Assembly: GCF_017487345.1 (NCBI RefSeq)
Contig: NZ_CP062006.1
Span: 2,114,001 to 2,178,000, forward strand
From: Brevundimonas pondensis
Lineage (GTDB): Bacteria; Pseudomonadota; Alphaproteobacteria; Caulobacterales; Caulobacteraceae
Length of the DNA: 64,000 nt
Direction: 5' to 3'
Part shown: positions 27,016-35,414 of the stretch, in pieces
Position numbering within the stretch: position 1 is the first letter of the stretch
Layout: each line of letters opens with the position of its first letter
The notes under the pieces: model-generated
The model's database searches: none
The model's input: the letters and a program-made list of their open reading frames with translations, nothing else
What the model was told of the DNA's origin: nothing
Made by a program: the position numbers and the translations under genes

Positions 27016-27357
27016 CTACAAAACTTCCAGAATACTCTCGACCGGCCGCCCGATCCGGGCGCCCTTGTCGCTCTGCACGATAGGTCGCTCGACCAGCACC
27101 GGCTCGGCGATCATGGCCGCGCGGATCACCTCATCCGACGCGCCGCTTTCCAGCAACTCGCCCGTCTTCGCCTCGCGCTTGCGCAGCAGCCCCGACAGAC
27201 CGACGCCCGTCTCCTGGGCCAGCCGGTCCAGCGTCGCCGCATCCCAGCCGGTCTTCAGATATTCGACCACCACCGGCTGAACGCCCTTCTCCTGCAGCAG
27301 CTCCAGCGCCTTGCGCGAGGTCGAGCATTTCGGATTGTGGAAAATCGTGACGGTCAT
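27016..27357 (-). CDS. arsC: ArsC-family arsenate reductase (glutaredoxin type)
   Basis: 113 residues. It shows IFHNPKCSTSRKALELL with the catalytic cysteine at residue 11, a thioredoxin-like fold, and the arginine-containing C-terminal EPVLVERPIVQSDKGARIGRP seen in glutathione/glutaredoxin-linked ArsC proteins. It could reduce arsenate to arsenite; related YffB/Spx-like proteins have other roles, and no ars transporter or regulator is nearby. Its ATG overlaps the stop of the upstream membrane gene (TGATG). Confidence 0.85.
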   Translation of the reverse strand: MTVTIFHNPKCSTSRKALELLQEKGVQPVVVEYLKTGWDAATLDRLAQETGVGLSGLLRKREAKTGELLESGASDEVIRAAMIAEPVLVERPIVQSDKGARIGRPVESILEVL

Positions 27358-27896
27358 CAGTAGGTCCGTTTCAGTTTTTCAAGGGCGGTCGCGCCTCGAT
27401 AGGACGCGATCACGGGCAGCGAAAGAATAGCGAAGAGCGCCCAACTAAACATCGCCCAGCCGTCCATCGCGCCTTTCGGAAAGAACCCGAACGCCAGAAC
27501 ACCGATCGTCGTCACGATGGAGTAGGCGCCAAACAGCAGCATGGCGATGGGGATGCTGCGGGTCATCTGCCGCCATTGCACCACAGCGACCGTGGCCATC
27601 AGCACGACGATCGCGAGGCTGAGCATCGCCATCATGGGCCGCATCGCATCGAATATCGCCATTTGGAACTCGAGTTCCTTGGCCGGTATTTGCATCTGCG
27701 CGAACTGCTGCGACATCAAGTCCCGCATGTAGCTGGGATCAGCCATGGTTCGAATGCTCGAGATCGCAGACGCCAGGGCCTCAATCCCCAGCGCCACCGC
27801 CCCCACCCGCGCCGCCCTTTGCGCCTCGGCCATGCCGCGCGGCGGCGTGAAGGGATTGGCTGCGCGCAGCCACAGTTTCACATTCTGGTTCATCAT
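27357..27896 (-). CDS. Membrane protein, paralogue of the gene at 27917
   Basis: 179 residues with about four hydrophobic segments (including AMLSLAIVVLMATVAVVQW, AMLLFGAYSIVTTIGVLAFGFF and MFSWALFAILSLPVIA). The N-terminal NPFTPPRGMAEAQRAAR and the C-terminal YRGATALEKLK resemble the adjacent gene at 27917-28390 (NPFGPVDSGSTAQAMAR and LRGATALARF), so the two are diverged duplicates. It is coupled to arsC by a TGATG overlap. Function unknown. Confidence 0.75.
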   Translation of the reverse strand: MMNQNVKLWLRAANPFTPPRGMAEAQRAARVGAVALGIEALASAISSIRTMADPSYMRDLMSQQFAQMQIPAKELEFQMAIFDAMRPMMAMLSLAIVVLMATVAVVQWRQMTRSIPIAMLLFGAYSIVTTIGVLAFGFFPKGAMDGWAMFSWALFAILSLPVIASYRGATALEKLKRTY

Positions 27897-27916
27897 CGCC
27901 CCCCGGCTGTTCAGTC

Positions 27917-28390
27917 CTACCTCTTAGAGGCAAGCGGCGCCGTGGCAAACCGCGCCAGCGCCGTCGCGCCGCGCAGGCCGCCGACATGCAGAACCACACA
28001 CGCGAGCATCGCCGTCGCCGCGATCATCCGCCCCAGGCCGGGCACGCCCGCCACCCCCAGCGGCGCCCCAACCAGCAGACTGACCCCGAACGAGCTCAAC
28101 TCATAGAGCGCCCAGGCCAGGCCGAAAACCGGCAGGATACGGTTGGGCCGTCGCCACTGCATCCATCCCAGCAGGCCCGCGGTCAGGGCGAAGAAGACCG
28201 CGAACCCTGTCGTCGCCCCGCGAAACTCGGCATAGCTCGCATCCGAGGCGTACCAGACCAGTCCCGCCTGCATCAGACCCGTCGCCGCCCACAACCAGAA
28301 GGCAAGGGCGCTGAGGCGCGCCATCGCCTGCGCCGTCGAACCCGAATCGACAGGACCGAAGGGGTTGGGAAAGCTGAAACGACGGTTCAT
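27917..28390 (-). CDS. Membrane protein, paralogue of the gene at 27357
   Basis: 157 residues with about four membrane helices (ALAFWLWAATGLMQAGLVW, GFAVFFALTAGLLGWMQW, VFGLAWALYELSSFGVSLLVG, MIAATAMLACVVLHVGGL). It shares the NPF-N-terminus and RGATAL-C-terminus with the next gene in the operon, which it precedes by 20 bases. Its copy is shorter in the loop between the first helices. Function unknown. Confidence 0.75.
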   Translation of the reverse strand: MNRRFSFPNPFGPVDSGSTAQAMARLSALAFWLWAATGLMQAGLVWYASDASYAEFRGATTGFAVFFALTAGLLGWMQWRRPNRILPVFGLAWALYELSSFGVSLLVGAPLGVAGVPGLGRMIAATAMLACVVLHVGGLRGATALARFATAPLASKR

Positions 28391-28507
28391 GCGCGACTCC
28401 TAGACTGCGGCGGCAAACCTATCCCGCCCGCTCCCGTTTTCCCAAGTCCGTGAGCGAGAAACCGCCCCGCCTTCACCTTTGCCCCGCCCCCGTCTAGGGT
28501 CGTCGTC

Positions 28508-29764
28508 ATGCGGATCGAACCTCAAGATCAGGCCGTGCTCAATCACGTCGCGGCCCAAGGCGACGCCATTGTCCAGCGCGCCATCGACTGGTCCAACATC
28601 AACTCAGGCAGCCGCCACGCCGAAGGGCTGGCGCGGGTTCTCGACGTTCTGGACGCCACGGCGCGCGCCGCTTTCGACACGGCGACGGTCGAGCGCGTGC
28701 CGACCCAAGGCTCCACCACCGTGGCCGACAACGGCGCGGTGATCGCAGAGAGCTACGCCGACTGCCTGAAGATCACCGCCCGGCCCGAGGCCCCGATCCA
28801 GGTCGTCCTGACCGGCCACTACGACACCGTCTTTCCCGCCGACAGCGCTTTCCAGCGCGTCGTCATGCGCGACGACGGCGCCCTGAACGGGCCAGGCGTC
28901 GCCGACATGAAGGGCGGGATCAGCGTCATGCTGGCCGCGCTCGAGGCCTTCGAGACCCACCCCCACAAGGCCCGCGTCGGCTGGACCGTCCTCCTGTCCC
29001 CTGACGAAGAAATCGGCTCGCCCGCCTCGGCCCCCCTGCTGGCGGAACTGGGCGCCCGCGGCCACGTCGGCCTGACCTACGAACCCGCCCTGTCCGACGG
29101 GACCCTGGCGGGGGAACGCAAGGGCAGCGGCAACTTCCACCTGATCGTCACGGGCAAGGCCGCCCACGCGGGCCGCGCCTTCCACGAGGGCGCCAATGCG
29201 GTGGCCGGCGCGGCCATGATCGCCGCCCGCCTGCACGGCCTGAACGGCCAGCGCGAGGGCGTCACCGTCAACGTGGCCAAGATCGCCGGCGGCGGCCCGC
29301 TGAACGTCGTGGCCGACAACGCCGTGGTGCGCTTCAACGTTCGCGTCCCGGACGCCCAGAGCGCCGCCTGGATCGACGAGACGGTGCGCGACCTCGCCGC
29401 CGAGCCGCCCTTCCCCGGCCTGACCCTGGACCTGCACGGCGGCATGACCCGCGCGCCCAAGCCGATGGACGCCAGCCAGACCGCCCTGTTCCACGCCGTG
29501 CGCAACGCCGGCGACCTGCTGGGCCAGACCATCGCCTGGAAGCCGTCGGGCGGCGTCTGCGAGGGCAACAACCTGCACGCCGCGGGCCTGCCCAATGTCG
29601 ATACCCTTGGCGTCGTCGGCGGCGAGATCCATTCGGATCAGGAGTTCGCCTGGCCCGCCAGCTTCGTCGAACGGGCGCAGCTGTCGGCCCTGATCCTGTG
29701 CAAGATCGCCTCAGGCGAGATTGACGCGTTGAAACTGAAACAGCTCCGACTGGAGACCATGTAA
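28508..29764 (+). CDS. M20 family metallohydrolase in the arginine succinyltransferase operon
   Basis: 418 residues, ArgE/DapE/carboxypeptidase G2 type. Metal-site motifs: LTGHYDTVFP (His and Asp), NGPGVADMKGG (bridging Asp), LSPDEEIGSPAS (catalytic and metal Glu), YEPAL (metal Glu) and a late GGEIHSDQEF (His). The dimerisation domain contains AHAGRAFHEGANAV. It lies 4 bases before astA, and astE (succinylglutamate desuccinylase) is absent from the operon. An amidohydrolase removing succinate from N-succinylglutamate would fill that gap; this is inference from context. Confidence 0.9.
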   Translation: MRIEPQDQAVLNHVAAQGDAIVQRAIDWSNINSGSRHAEGLARVLDVLDATARAAFDTATVERVPTQGSTTVADNGAVIAESYADCLKITARPEAPIQVVLTGHYDTVFPADSAFQRVVMRDDGALNGPGVADMKGGISVMLAALEAFETHPHKARVGWTVLLSPDEEIGSPASAPLLAELGARGHVGLTYEPALSDGTLAGERKGSGNFHLIVTGKAAHAGRAFHEGANAVAGAAMIAARLHGLNGQREGVTVNVAKIAGGGPLNVVADNAVVRFNVRVPDAQSAAWIDETVRDLAAEPPFPGLTLDLHGGMTRAPKPMDASQTALFHAVRNAGDLLGQTIAWKPSGGVCEGNNLHAAGLPNVDTLGVVGGEIHSDQEFAWPASFVERAQLSALILCKIASGEIDALKLKQLRLETM

Positions 29765-29768
29765 CCGC

Positions 29769-30776
29769 ATGCTCGTTGTTCGCCCTGCCGGCCCCGCCGA
29801 CCTTCATCACCTGCTCGAACTGGCCATCCTGTCCGGCCCCGGCTTCACCAGCCTGCCCGAAGACGCCGACGTCCTGAGCGAACGGCTGGAACTGAGCCAG
29901 GCCAGCTTCGAGGGCCGCATTCCGCCGCAGGAAGCCTGGTACACCCTGATGCTGGAAGACGGCGACACGGGCGATATCGACGGCGTCGGCTCGGTCAAGG
30001 CCACCGTGGGGCTGAAGCGGCCCTTCTTCAGCTTCCGCGTGGTCAACAACACCGTCCAGTCTCCCTCACTGGGCATGAAGCTGAACCACCAGACCCTGGT
30101 TCTGGTCAACGAATGCACCGGCTGGACCGAGGTCGGCTCTCTCTTCCTCAAGGCCGACCGTCGCAAGGGCGGCGCCGGGCGCCTGCTCAGCCAGTCGCGC
30201 TACATGCTGATCGGGGCGCAGCCGGACCTGTTCGCCGACAACGTCCTGGCCGAACTGCGCGGCGTCTTCACCCCCGACGGCTACTGCCCCTTCTGGGACC
30301 ATGTGGCGCACAAGTTCTTCCCGATGGACTTCGACGACGCCGACCGCATGAGCGGCTCGACCGACAAGCAGTTCATTCTCGACCTGGCCCCCCGCCACCC
30401 CATCTACATCGACCTGCTGCCCGAACCAGCCCGCGCCGTGATCGGCAAGGTTCACCCGCAGGGCGTGCCCGCCATGGCCCTGCTGGAATCCGAGGGCTTC
30501 CGCCCCAATGGCCTGGTCGACATCTTCGACGCCGGTCCGACCGTCGCCTGCGGCCGCGACAACATCCGCACCGTCCGCGACGCCCGCGTCCTGACCGCCC
30601 GGATCGAGAAGGAGGTCGAGGTCGAACTGCCCAGCCTCGTCTCGACCGACAGCGTCTCGGCCTTCCGCGCCGTCCGCGCCCGCGTCCTGGTCGACGGCGA
30701 CGTGGTCCGCATGACCCCCGACGTCGCCGCCGCCCTGAAGATCAAGGACGGCGCTGTCGTCCGCGTGAAATCCTGA
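29769..30776 (+). CDS. astA: Arginine N-succinyltransferase
   Basis: First step of the AST pathway: succinyl-CoA + arginine to N2-succinylarginine. 335 residues. Family motifs: LVVRPAGPADLHHLLELA at the start, GPGFTSLPEDADVL, FFSFRVVNN, LVLVNECTGWTEVGSLFL, GGAGRLLSQSRYMLIG and CPFWDHVAHKFFPMDF. The order M20 hydrolase - astA - astD - astB on one strand supports the call. Enzymes of this operon let the cell use arginine as carbon and nitrogen source. Confidence 0.96.
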   Translation: MLVVRPAGPADLHHLLELAILSGPGFTSLPEDADVLSERLELSQASFEGRIPPQEAWYTLMLEDGDTGDIDGVGSVKATVGLKRPFFSFRVVNNTVQSPSLGMKLNHQTLVLVNECTGWTEVGSLFLKADRRKGGAGRLLSQSRYMLIGAQPDLFADNVLAELRGVFTPDGYCPFWDHVAHKFFPMDFDDADRMSGSTDKQFILDLAPRHPIYIDLLPEPARAVIGKVHPQGVPAMALLESEGFRPNGLVDIFDAGPTVACGRDNIRTVRDARVLTARIEKEVEVELPSLVSTDSVSAFRAVRARVLVDGDVVRMTPDVAAALKIKDGAVVRVKS

Positions 30777-30790
30777 ACCGAGTACCCGCC

Positions 30791-32206
30791 ATGACCCGTT
30801 TCACCTCCACCAACCCCGCCACCGGCGAAACCGTCTGGGAAGGCGAAGCCGCCTCCATCGAACAGGTCGGCGCCGCCGTCGAGGCCGCCCGCGCCGCCTT
30901 CCCCGACTGGGCCGACCGCCCGCGTCAGGACCGCATCGACGCGGTGAAGCGCTATCAGGCGGTGCTCAAGGAGCGCGCCCCCGAAATGGCCGAGGCCATC
31001 AGCCGCGAAACCGGCAAGGCCCTGTGGGAGACCAAGACCGAACTGGCCTCGATGGCGGGCAAGGTCGATATCTCGATCCGCGCCTATGACGAGCGCACCG
31101 GCGAGCGCAGCAGCGAAACCGCCTTCGGCCGCGCCACCCTGCGTCACCGCCCGCACGGCGTCTCGGCGGTGCTCGGCCCATTCAACTTCCCCGGCCACCT
31201 GCCTAACGGTCACATCGTCCCAGCCCTGCTGGCGGGCGACACGGTCGTGTTCAAGCCGTCCGAGGAAACGCCCCTGACCGGCCAGCTGATGGCCGAATGC
31301 CTCGAGGCCGCCGACCTGCCCAAGGGCGTGTTCAACATGGTGCAGGGCGGGCGCGACACCGGCGCAGCCCTGCTGGATCAACCCATCGACGCCCTGATGT
31401 TCACGGGCTCGGGCGCGGCGGGCGCGCACTTCCGTCGCAAGTTCGCCGATGACCCCCACGTCATCCTGGCGCTGGAGCTGGGCGGCAACAACCCGCTGGT
31501 CGTCTGGGACGCCGCCGACGCCGAGGCCGTCGCGGGCATCGTGGTCCAGTCCGCCTTCGTCACCACTGGCCAGCGTTGCTCCTGCGCGCGCCGCCTGATC
31601 GTGCCGGAAGGCGCCCAGGGCGACGCCATCGTCGAGGCCGTCGCCGCCATGTCCGACCGCCTGAACTTCGCCCCCTGGGACAGCGATCCCGAGCCCTACG
31701 CCGGGCCGCTGATCTCGGAGAAGGCCGCCAGCGCCGCCCTCGCCGCCCTGCAACAACGCATCGACGCGGGCGCGCGCGTGATCCGCGCCTCCGGTCCGGT
31801 CGACAACCTGCCGGGCGCCTTCGTGAAGCCCGCGATCATCGACGTCACCGGCGTCGCGGTCGAGGATGAGGAAATGTTCGCCCCCTTCCTGCAGGTGCTG
31901 CGCGTCCCGAGCTTCGACGCCGCCATCGCCGCCGCCAACGCCACCAAATACGGCCTGTCCGCCGGTCTGGTCAGCGACGACGCGAAGCTCTGGGACCGTT
32001 TCATCAACCGCATCCGCGCGGGCGTGGTCAACTTCAACCGCCCGACCACCGGCGCGGCGGGCGACATGCCCTTCGGCGGCCTCGGCGCCTCCGGCAACCA
32101 CCGCCCCAGCGCCTACTACGCCGCCGACTACTGCGCCTACCCGGTCGCCAGCTTCGAGGCCGGCGCGGTCAAGAACATTGAAAGCGAAATCAAGGGCCTG
32201 CGCTGA
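30791..32206 (+). CDS. astD: N-succinylglutamate 5-semialdehyde dehydrogenase
   Basis: Fourth AST step: NAD-dependent oxidation of succinylglutamate semialdehyde to succinylglutamate. 471 residues, aldehyde dehydrogenase fold. Catalytic cysteine in VTTGQRCSCARRL and general-base glutamate in LALELGGNNPLV. Cofactor motif FTGSGAAGAHFRR and PHGVSAVLGPFNFPGHLPNG match AstD rather than other ALDHs. The ATG at 30791 is 14 bases after astA. The start is chosen from the family N-terminus FTSTNPATGETVWEG. Confidence 0.96.
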   Translation: MTRFTSTNPATGETVWEGEAASIEQVGAAVEAARAAFPDWADRPRQDRIDAVKRYQAVLKERAPEMAEAISRETGKALWETKTELASMAGKVDISIRAYDERTGERSSETAFGRATLRHRPHGVSAVLGPFNFPGHLPNGHIVPALLAGDTVVFKPSEETPLTGQLMAECLEAADLPKGVFNMVQGGRDTGAALLDQPIDALMFTGSGAAGAHFRRKFADDPHVILALELGGNNPLVVWDAADAEAVAGIVVQSAFVTTGQRCSCARRLIVPEGAQGDAIVEAVAAMSDRLNFAPWDSDPEPYAGPLISEKAASAALAALQQRIDAGARVIRASGPVDNLPGAFVKPAIIDVTGVAVEDEEMFAPFLQVLRVPSFDAAIAAANATKYGLSAGLVSDDAKLWDRFINRIRAGVVNFNRPTTGAAGDMPFGGLGASGNHRPSAYYAADYCAYPVASFEAGAVKNIESEIKGLR

Positions 32207-32208
32207 CT

Positions 32209-32377
32209 TCCTTCTCCCCTTGAGGGAGAAGGTGGCTCGCGGAGCGAGACGGATGAGGGGTGTGTGCGGCATGATTGATAGATCGAACTCAAGGTCCCGG
32301 ATGATTGGGAACGGCGCCGCCGTCACCCCTCATCCGAGCGCTTTCAGCGCCCACCTTCTCCCTCAAGGGGAGAAGGA
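32209..32377. repeat. Long palindromic repeat element between astD and astB
   Basis: Two 54-base arms in inverted orientation (32209-32262 and 32324-32377) flank a 61-base spacer. Each arm contains the palindrome CTTCTCCCCTTGAGGGAGAAGG or its complement, a small hairpin whose stem differs between the arms (CTCGC-GGA-GCGAG and GCGC-TTTCA-GCGC), and GGATGAGGGGTG. This is the style of alphaproteobacterial intergenic palindromic (REP/BIME-like) elements. The right arm supplies the astB ribosome site. Confidence 0.8.
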
Positions 32378-32380
32378 CGC

Positions 32381-33715
32381 ATGAAGGCCATCGAAGCCAA
32401 CGCGGACGGTCTGATCGGGCCGACCCACTCCTATGCGGGCCTGTCGCCGGGCAACCTCGCCTCCAGCCTGAACAAGGGCGAGGCGTCGAACCCGCGTGCG
32501 GCGGTGCTGCAGGGCCTCGACAAGATGAAACGGCTGGCGGACCTGGGCCTGCCGCAGTTCGTCCTGCCGCCGCACGAACGGCCGAACATCCCCTTCCTGC
32601 GCTCGCTCGGCTTCTCAGGAAACGACAGGACCGTGCTGGCCAAGGCCTGGCGTGACGCGCCGGCCTTCGCCGCCGCCGCCTGTTCGGCCTCGCCCATGTG
32701 GGCCGCCAACGCCGCGACGGTGACCCCAAGCGCCGACGCCGCCGACGGCCGGGTCCACTTCACCCCCGCCAACCTGCACACCAACCTGCACCGCTCGCTG
32801 GAGCACCAGCAGACGAAGCGCGCGCTGGACGCCCTCTTCCCGGACGCGAGTAAGTTCGCTGTCCATGACGCCCTGCCCGCTGTGGCCCATCTGGCCGACG
32901 AAGGCGCCGCCAACCACGTCCGCCTGTGCGCCACGCACGGCGGTCGCGGGGTCAATCTGCTGGTCTGGGGCCGCGAAGCCTTCGAGCCCTGGGAGGGCCG
33001 CTTCCCCGCCCGCCAGACGCGCGAGGCCTCCGAGACGATCGTTCGCCGCCATGAAGCCGGCCGCCCGGTCCTGGCCCAGCAGTCGCGCACGGCCATCGAC
33101 GGCGGGACCTTCCACAACGACGTGGTCTGCGTCGGCGCCCTGGACACCCTCTTCTTCCACGAGCTGGCGTTCGAGGACACGGACGCGACCAAGGCCGCCA
33201 TCCGCCGCGCCGCCGACGGCCTGTTCGAGCCGCAATTCGTCGAGGTCTCGGCCGCCGACCTGCCCCTGGCCGACGCCATCAGCTCCTATCTGTTCAACTC
33301 CATGCTGATCCAGGTTCCGGGCGAGGACCGCCTGACCCTGATCTGCCCCACCGAGACGCGCGACAACGCCCGCAGCCATGCGGTCGCCGAGCGGATCGCC
33401 GCCTCCAACGGCCCCATCGGCCGGGTCGAATATGTCGACGTGCGCCAGTCGATGAGGAACGGCGGCGGCCCCGCCTGCCTGCGTCTACGGGTGGTCCTGA
33501 CCGATGACGAGCTGGCCGCGACCAACCCCGCCATGCGCCTGACCGACGAACTGCACGGCGCCCTCAGCGTCTGGGGCGCGCGCTGGTATCGCGACAGCCT
33601 GACCGCCCACGACCTGGCCGACCCCGCCCTGCTGGACGAAACGCGTGGGGCCCTGGACGAACTGACGGGGATTCTGGGTCTGGGGACCGACTTCTACCCG
33701 TTCCAAAGGGACTGA
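32381..33715 (+). CDS. astB: N-succinylarginine dihydrolase
   Basis: Second AST step: hydrolyses N2-succinylarginine to succinylornithine, CO2 and ammonia. 444 residues, amidinotransferase fold. Motifs: the start ANADGLIGPTHSYAGLSPGNLAS, LPPHERPNIPFLRSLGF, MWAANAATVTPSADAADGRVHFTP, HHQ-type residues in LHRSLEHQQTK, IDGGTFHNDVV with catalytic His, and MRNGGGPACLRLRVVL with the catalytic Cys. The AAGGA ribosome site lies inside the right arm of the palindromic element. Confidence 0.97.
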   Translation: MKAIEANADGLIGPTHSYAGLSPGNLASSLNKGEASNPRAAVLQGLDKMKRLADLGLPQFVLPPHERPNIPFLRSLGFSGNDRTVLAKAWRDAPAFAAAACSASPMWAANAATVTPSADAADGRVHFTPANLHTNLHRSLEHQQTKRALDALFPDASKFAVHDALPAVAHLADEGAANHVRLCATHGGRGVNLLVWGREAFEPWEGRFPARQTREASETIVRRHEAGRPVLAQQSRTAIDGGTFHNDVVCVGALDTLFFHELAFEDTDATKAAIRRAADGLFEPQFVEVSAADLPLADAISSYLFNSMLIQVPGEDRLTLICPTETRDNARSHAVAERIAASNGPIGRVEYVDVRQSMRNGGGPACLRLRVVLTDDELAATNPAMRLTDELHGALSVWGARWYRDSLTAHDLADPALLDETRGALDELTGILGLGTDFYPFQRD

Positions 33716-33721
33716 TTTCAC

Positions 33722-33840
33722 CTCTCCTCCCTATGAAATGGGGAGGTGGATCGACGGCGCAGCCGACGAGACGGAGGGGCCGCTTGGACATGAAGGCCCC
33801 TCCACCGCTCTGCGGACCCCCTCCCCATTTCATGGGGAGG
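33722..33840. repeat. Second palindromic repeat element, after astB
   Basis: CCTCCCTATGAAATGGGGAGG (left) and CCTCCCCATTTCATGGGGAGG (right) are each hairpins and are also inverted copies of one another; the inner parts ACGGAGGGGC and GCCCCTCCA pair as well. The element follows the astB stop by few bases and is related in style, not in sequence, to the element before astB. It may act as a terminator or mRNA stabiliser. Plus-strand DNA after it holds no gene before 34022. Confidence 0.75.
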
Positions 33841-33945
33841 AAAGCGGAACCGGAATCATAACTCGCGCCAGAAAGGTCTAACTTTTCAACCCGCGCGACT
33901 CTGTAATCGCCAATCAGCGCGCCTGCCCTTCGTCCCGCGCCACAC

Positions 33946-33974
33946 TCTCCTCCCGAGCCGCGCCAGGGAGGAGA
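33946..33974. repeat. 9-bp inverted repeat downstream of phhA
   Basis: TCTCCTCCC and GGGAGGAGA pair around an 11-base loop, followed on the plus strand by TTTCAG. It lies in the gene-free stretch 33716-34021 between convergent astB and phhA and may help end either transcript. The rest of that stretch, from 33841, shows no gene or other structure. Confidence 0.45.
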
Positions 33975-34021
33975 TTTCAGACGATTCAGACGAATTGGAC
34001 TCTGTTTTCAGCCAGCCTTGA

Positions 34022-34897
34022 TCAGGCCGCGAACCGCCCGCCCTTGTGGGCATAGGCCTGGGTCCCGCACGTGAAGACCCGATCACTCGGCAAAACCGCC
34101 TCGATCGGCAGGTCCTCGGCGCCCTGCAGACGCTCATAGATCGGCCCGAAGTCCTGAAGCGTGACTTCCTTCAGCGCCTCGATGCTGTCGATGACGAAAT
34201 AGACCTGCTGGAAGTCGTCGATCCGATAGAGGGTCTTCATCACCCGCTCCAGGTCGAAGCCCAGACGGTTCGGCGAGGCATCCTCCAGGCTGAAGACGCT
34301 CTCGGTCGCCGAGGAGACGATGCCCGCGCCGTAAATCCGCAGGCTGTCGGCCTCCTTCATCAGGCCGAACTCGACCGTGTACCAATAGAGCCGCGCCAGG
34401 TTCTTCAGCATGCCCAGCGACTGCGCCCGCTGCCCGCCCTTGCCATAGGCCTCCATATAGGCGGCGAAGTCGGGGTCGGTCAGCATCGGCACATGGCCGA
34501 AGACGTCATGGAAGATGTCTGGCTCCTGCAAGTAGTCCAGTTGGTCCGGCTTGCGAATGAACTGGCCCGAGACGAAGCGGCGATTGGCCAGGTGGTCGAA
34601 GAAGACGTCGTCCGGCACCAGTCCCGGCACGCAGACCACGGTCCAGCCGGTCAGAGCCTGCAGCTTGGGGTTCATCACCTCGAAGTCGGGGATGCCGCCC
34701 ATGTTCAGGTCCAGGGCGTCCAGCCCGCGCATATAGGCCTCGCAGGCGCGGCCGGGCAGGATCTTCATCTGCCGGGCGTAGAGGGTGTTCCAGGTCTCGT
34801 GTTCGACGTCGGTATAGGCCGCCCAGTTCTGGGGGATGGTCCAGTCAGCGGCGGCGCCCTCGGGCGGGGCTTCAAAGACGTGTTCGAAATCGGACAT
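34022..34897 (-). CDS. phhA: Phenylalanine 4-monooxygenase
   Basis: Tetrahydropterin- and Fe(II)-dependent hydroxylase that makes tyrosine from phenylalanine. 291 residues, normal for the monomeric bacterial enzyme. Iron ligands are the two histidines of EPDIFHDVFGHVPML and the glutamate of YWYTVEFGLM. Further motifs: FEVMNPKLQALTGWTVVCVPG, RFVSGQFIRKPDQLDYLQEPD and YGAGIVSSATESVFSLED. No pterin dehydratase or Lrp-type regulator is adjacent. Confidence 0.97.
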   Translation of the reverse strand: MSDFEHVFEAPPEGAAADWTIPQNWAAYTDVEHETWNTLYARQMKILPGRACEAYMRGLDALDLNMGGIPDFEVMNPKLQALTGWTVVCVPGLVPDDVFFDHLANRRFVSGQFIRKPDQLDYLQEPDIFHDVFGHVPMLTDPDFAAYMEAYGKGGQRAQSLGMLKNLARLYWYTVEFGLMKEADSLRIYGAGIVSSATESVFSLEDASPNRLGFDLERVMKTLYRIDDFQQVYFVIDSIEALKEVTLQDFGPIYERLQGAEDLPIEAVLPSDRVFTCGTQAYAHKGGRFAA

Positions 34898-34969
34898 GGG
34901 AACGCTCCTCTCGGCTCTGACGGCCGTTGCGGGCAGATTAGCGCGGCATCAGCCCGCCGTCACGCACGT

Positions 34970-35284
34970 CTATTGCAGCCTTTGCGAGCGCGGCGCGTGG
35001 CGGCCCTGGGCGTCGATGGTAAACCACTCCCGCTCGGCCTCGGGCGACAGGGGCTCGATCTCCGGCGTGGCCACCAGGGAGTCTTCGGCGGCGTAGGCGA
35101 TGACGCCGCCGTCCGTGTCGGCGATCAGGATACGATAGAAGGGCTGGTCGCTGGCGACCGCGCCCGTCTCTGCGGCCGGGCCTGCATAGGTGGCGTCCAC
35201 ATCCATGACCAGACCGTGGAAGGCGTGGTCGCGATGCCGGACGATCTGTCCGAGGCCGAACCGGGCTGTGTGAACCTGGGTCAT
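34970..35284 (-). CDS. hspQ: Heat shock protein HspQ (hemimethylated DNA-binding YccV fold)
   Basis: 104 residues. The segment FGLGQIVRHRDHAFHGLVMDVDATY is the HspQ/YccV signature, followed by QPFYRILIADTDGGVIAYAAEDSLV. In enterobacteria HspQ acts as a specificity factor for Lon protease and was also described as binding hemimethylated DNA. A GGGAAG ribosome site precedes the ATG. It stands 72 bases upstream of phhA on the same strand. Confidence 0.9.
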   Translation of the reverse strand: MTQVHTARFGLGQIVRHRDHAFHGLVMDVDATYAGPAAETGAVASDQPFYRILIADTDGGVIAYAAEDSLVATPEIEPLSPEAEREWFTIDAQGRHAPRSQRLQ

Positions 35285-35414
35285 GCTTCCCTATTACGCG
35301 CCGCCGGTTGAAGGGGATGCATCCGCGCCGTTCATCTCTGCGACAGAATGTCTTGGCTTGGACATAAAGCCCGGTCTAACCTGACCGGGACGGGCGCCGC
35401 TTCGGACCGCCCAC

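Noticed and set aside
30452..32326. Long minus-strand open frame opposite astA/astD (624 codons)
   Set aside because: Shadow of the AST genes; glycine-rich, no motifs, no ribosome site.
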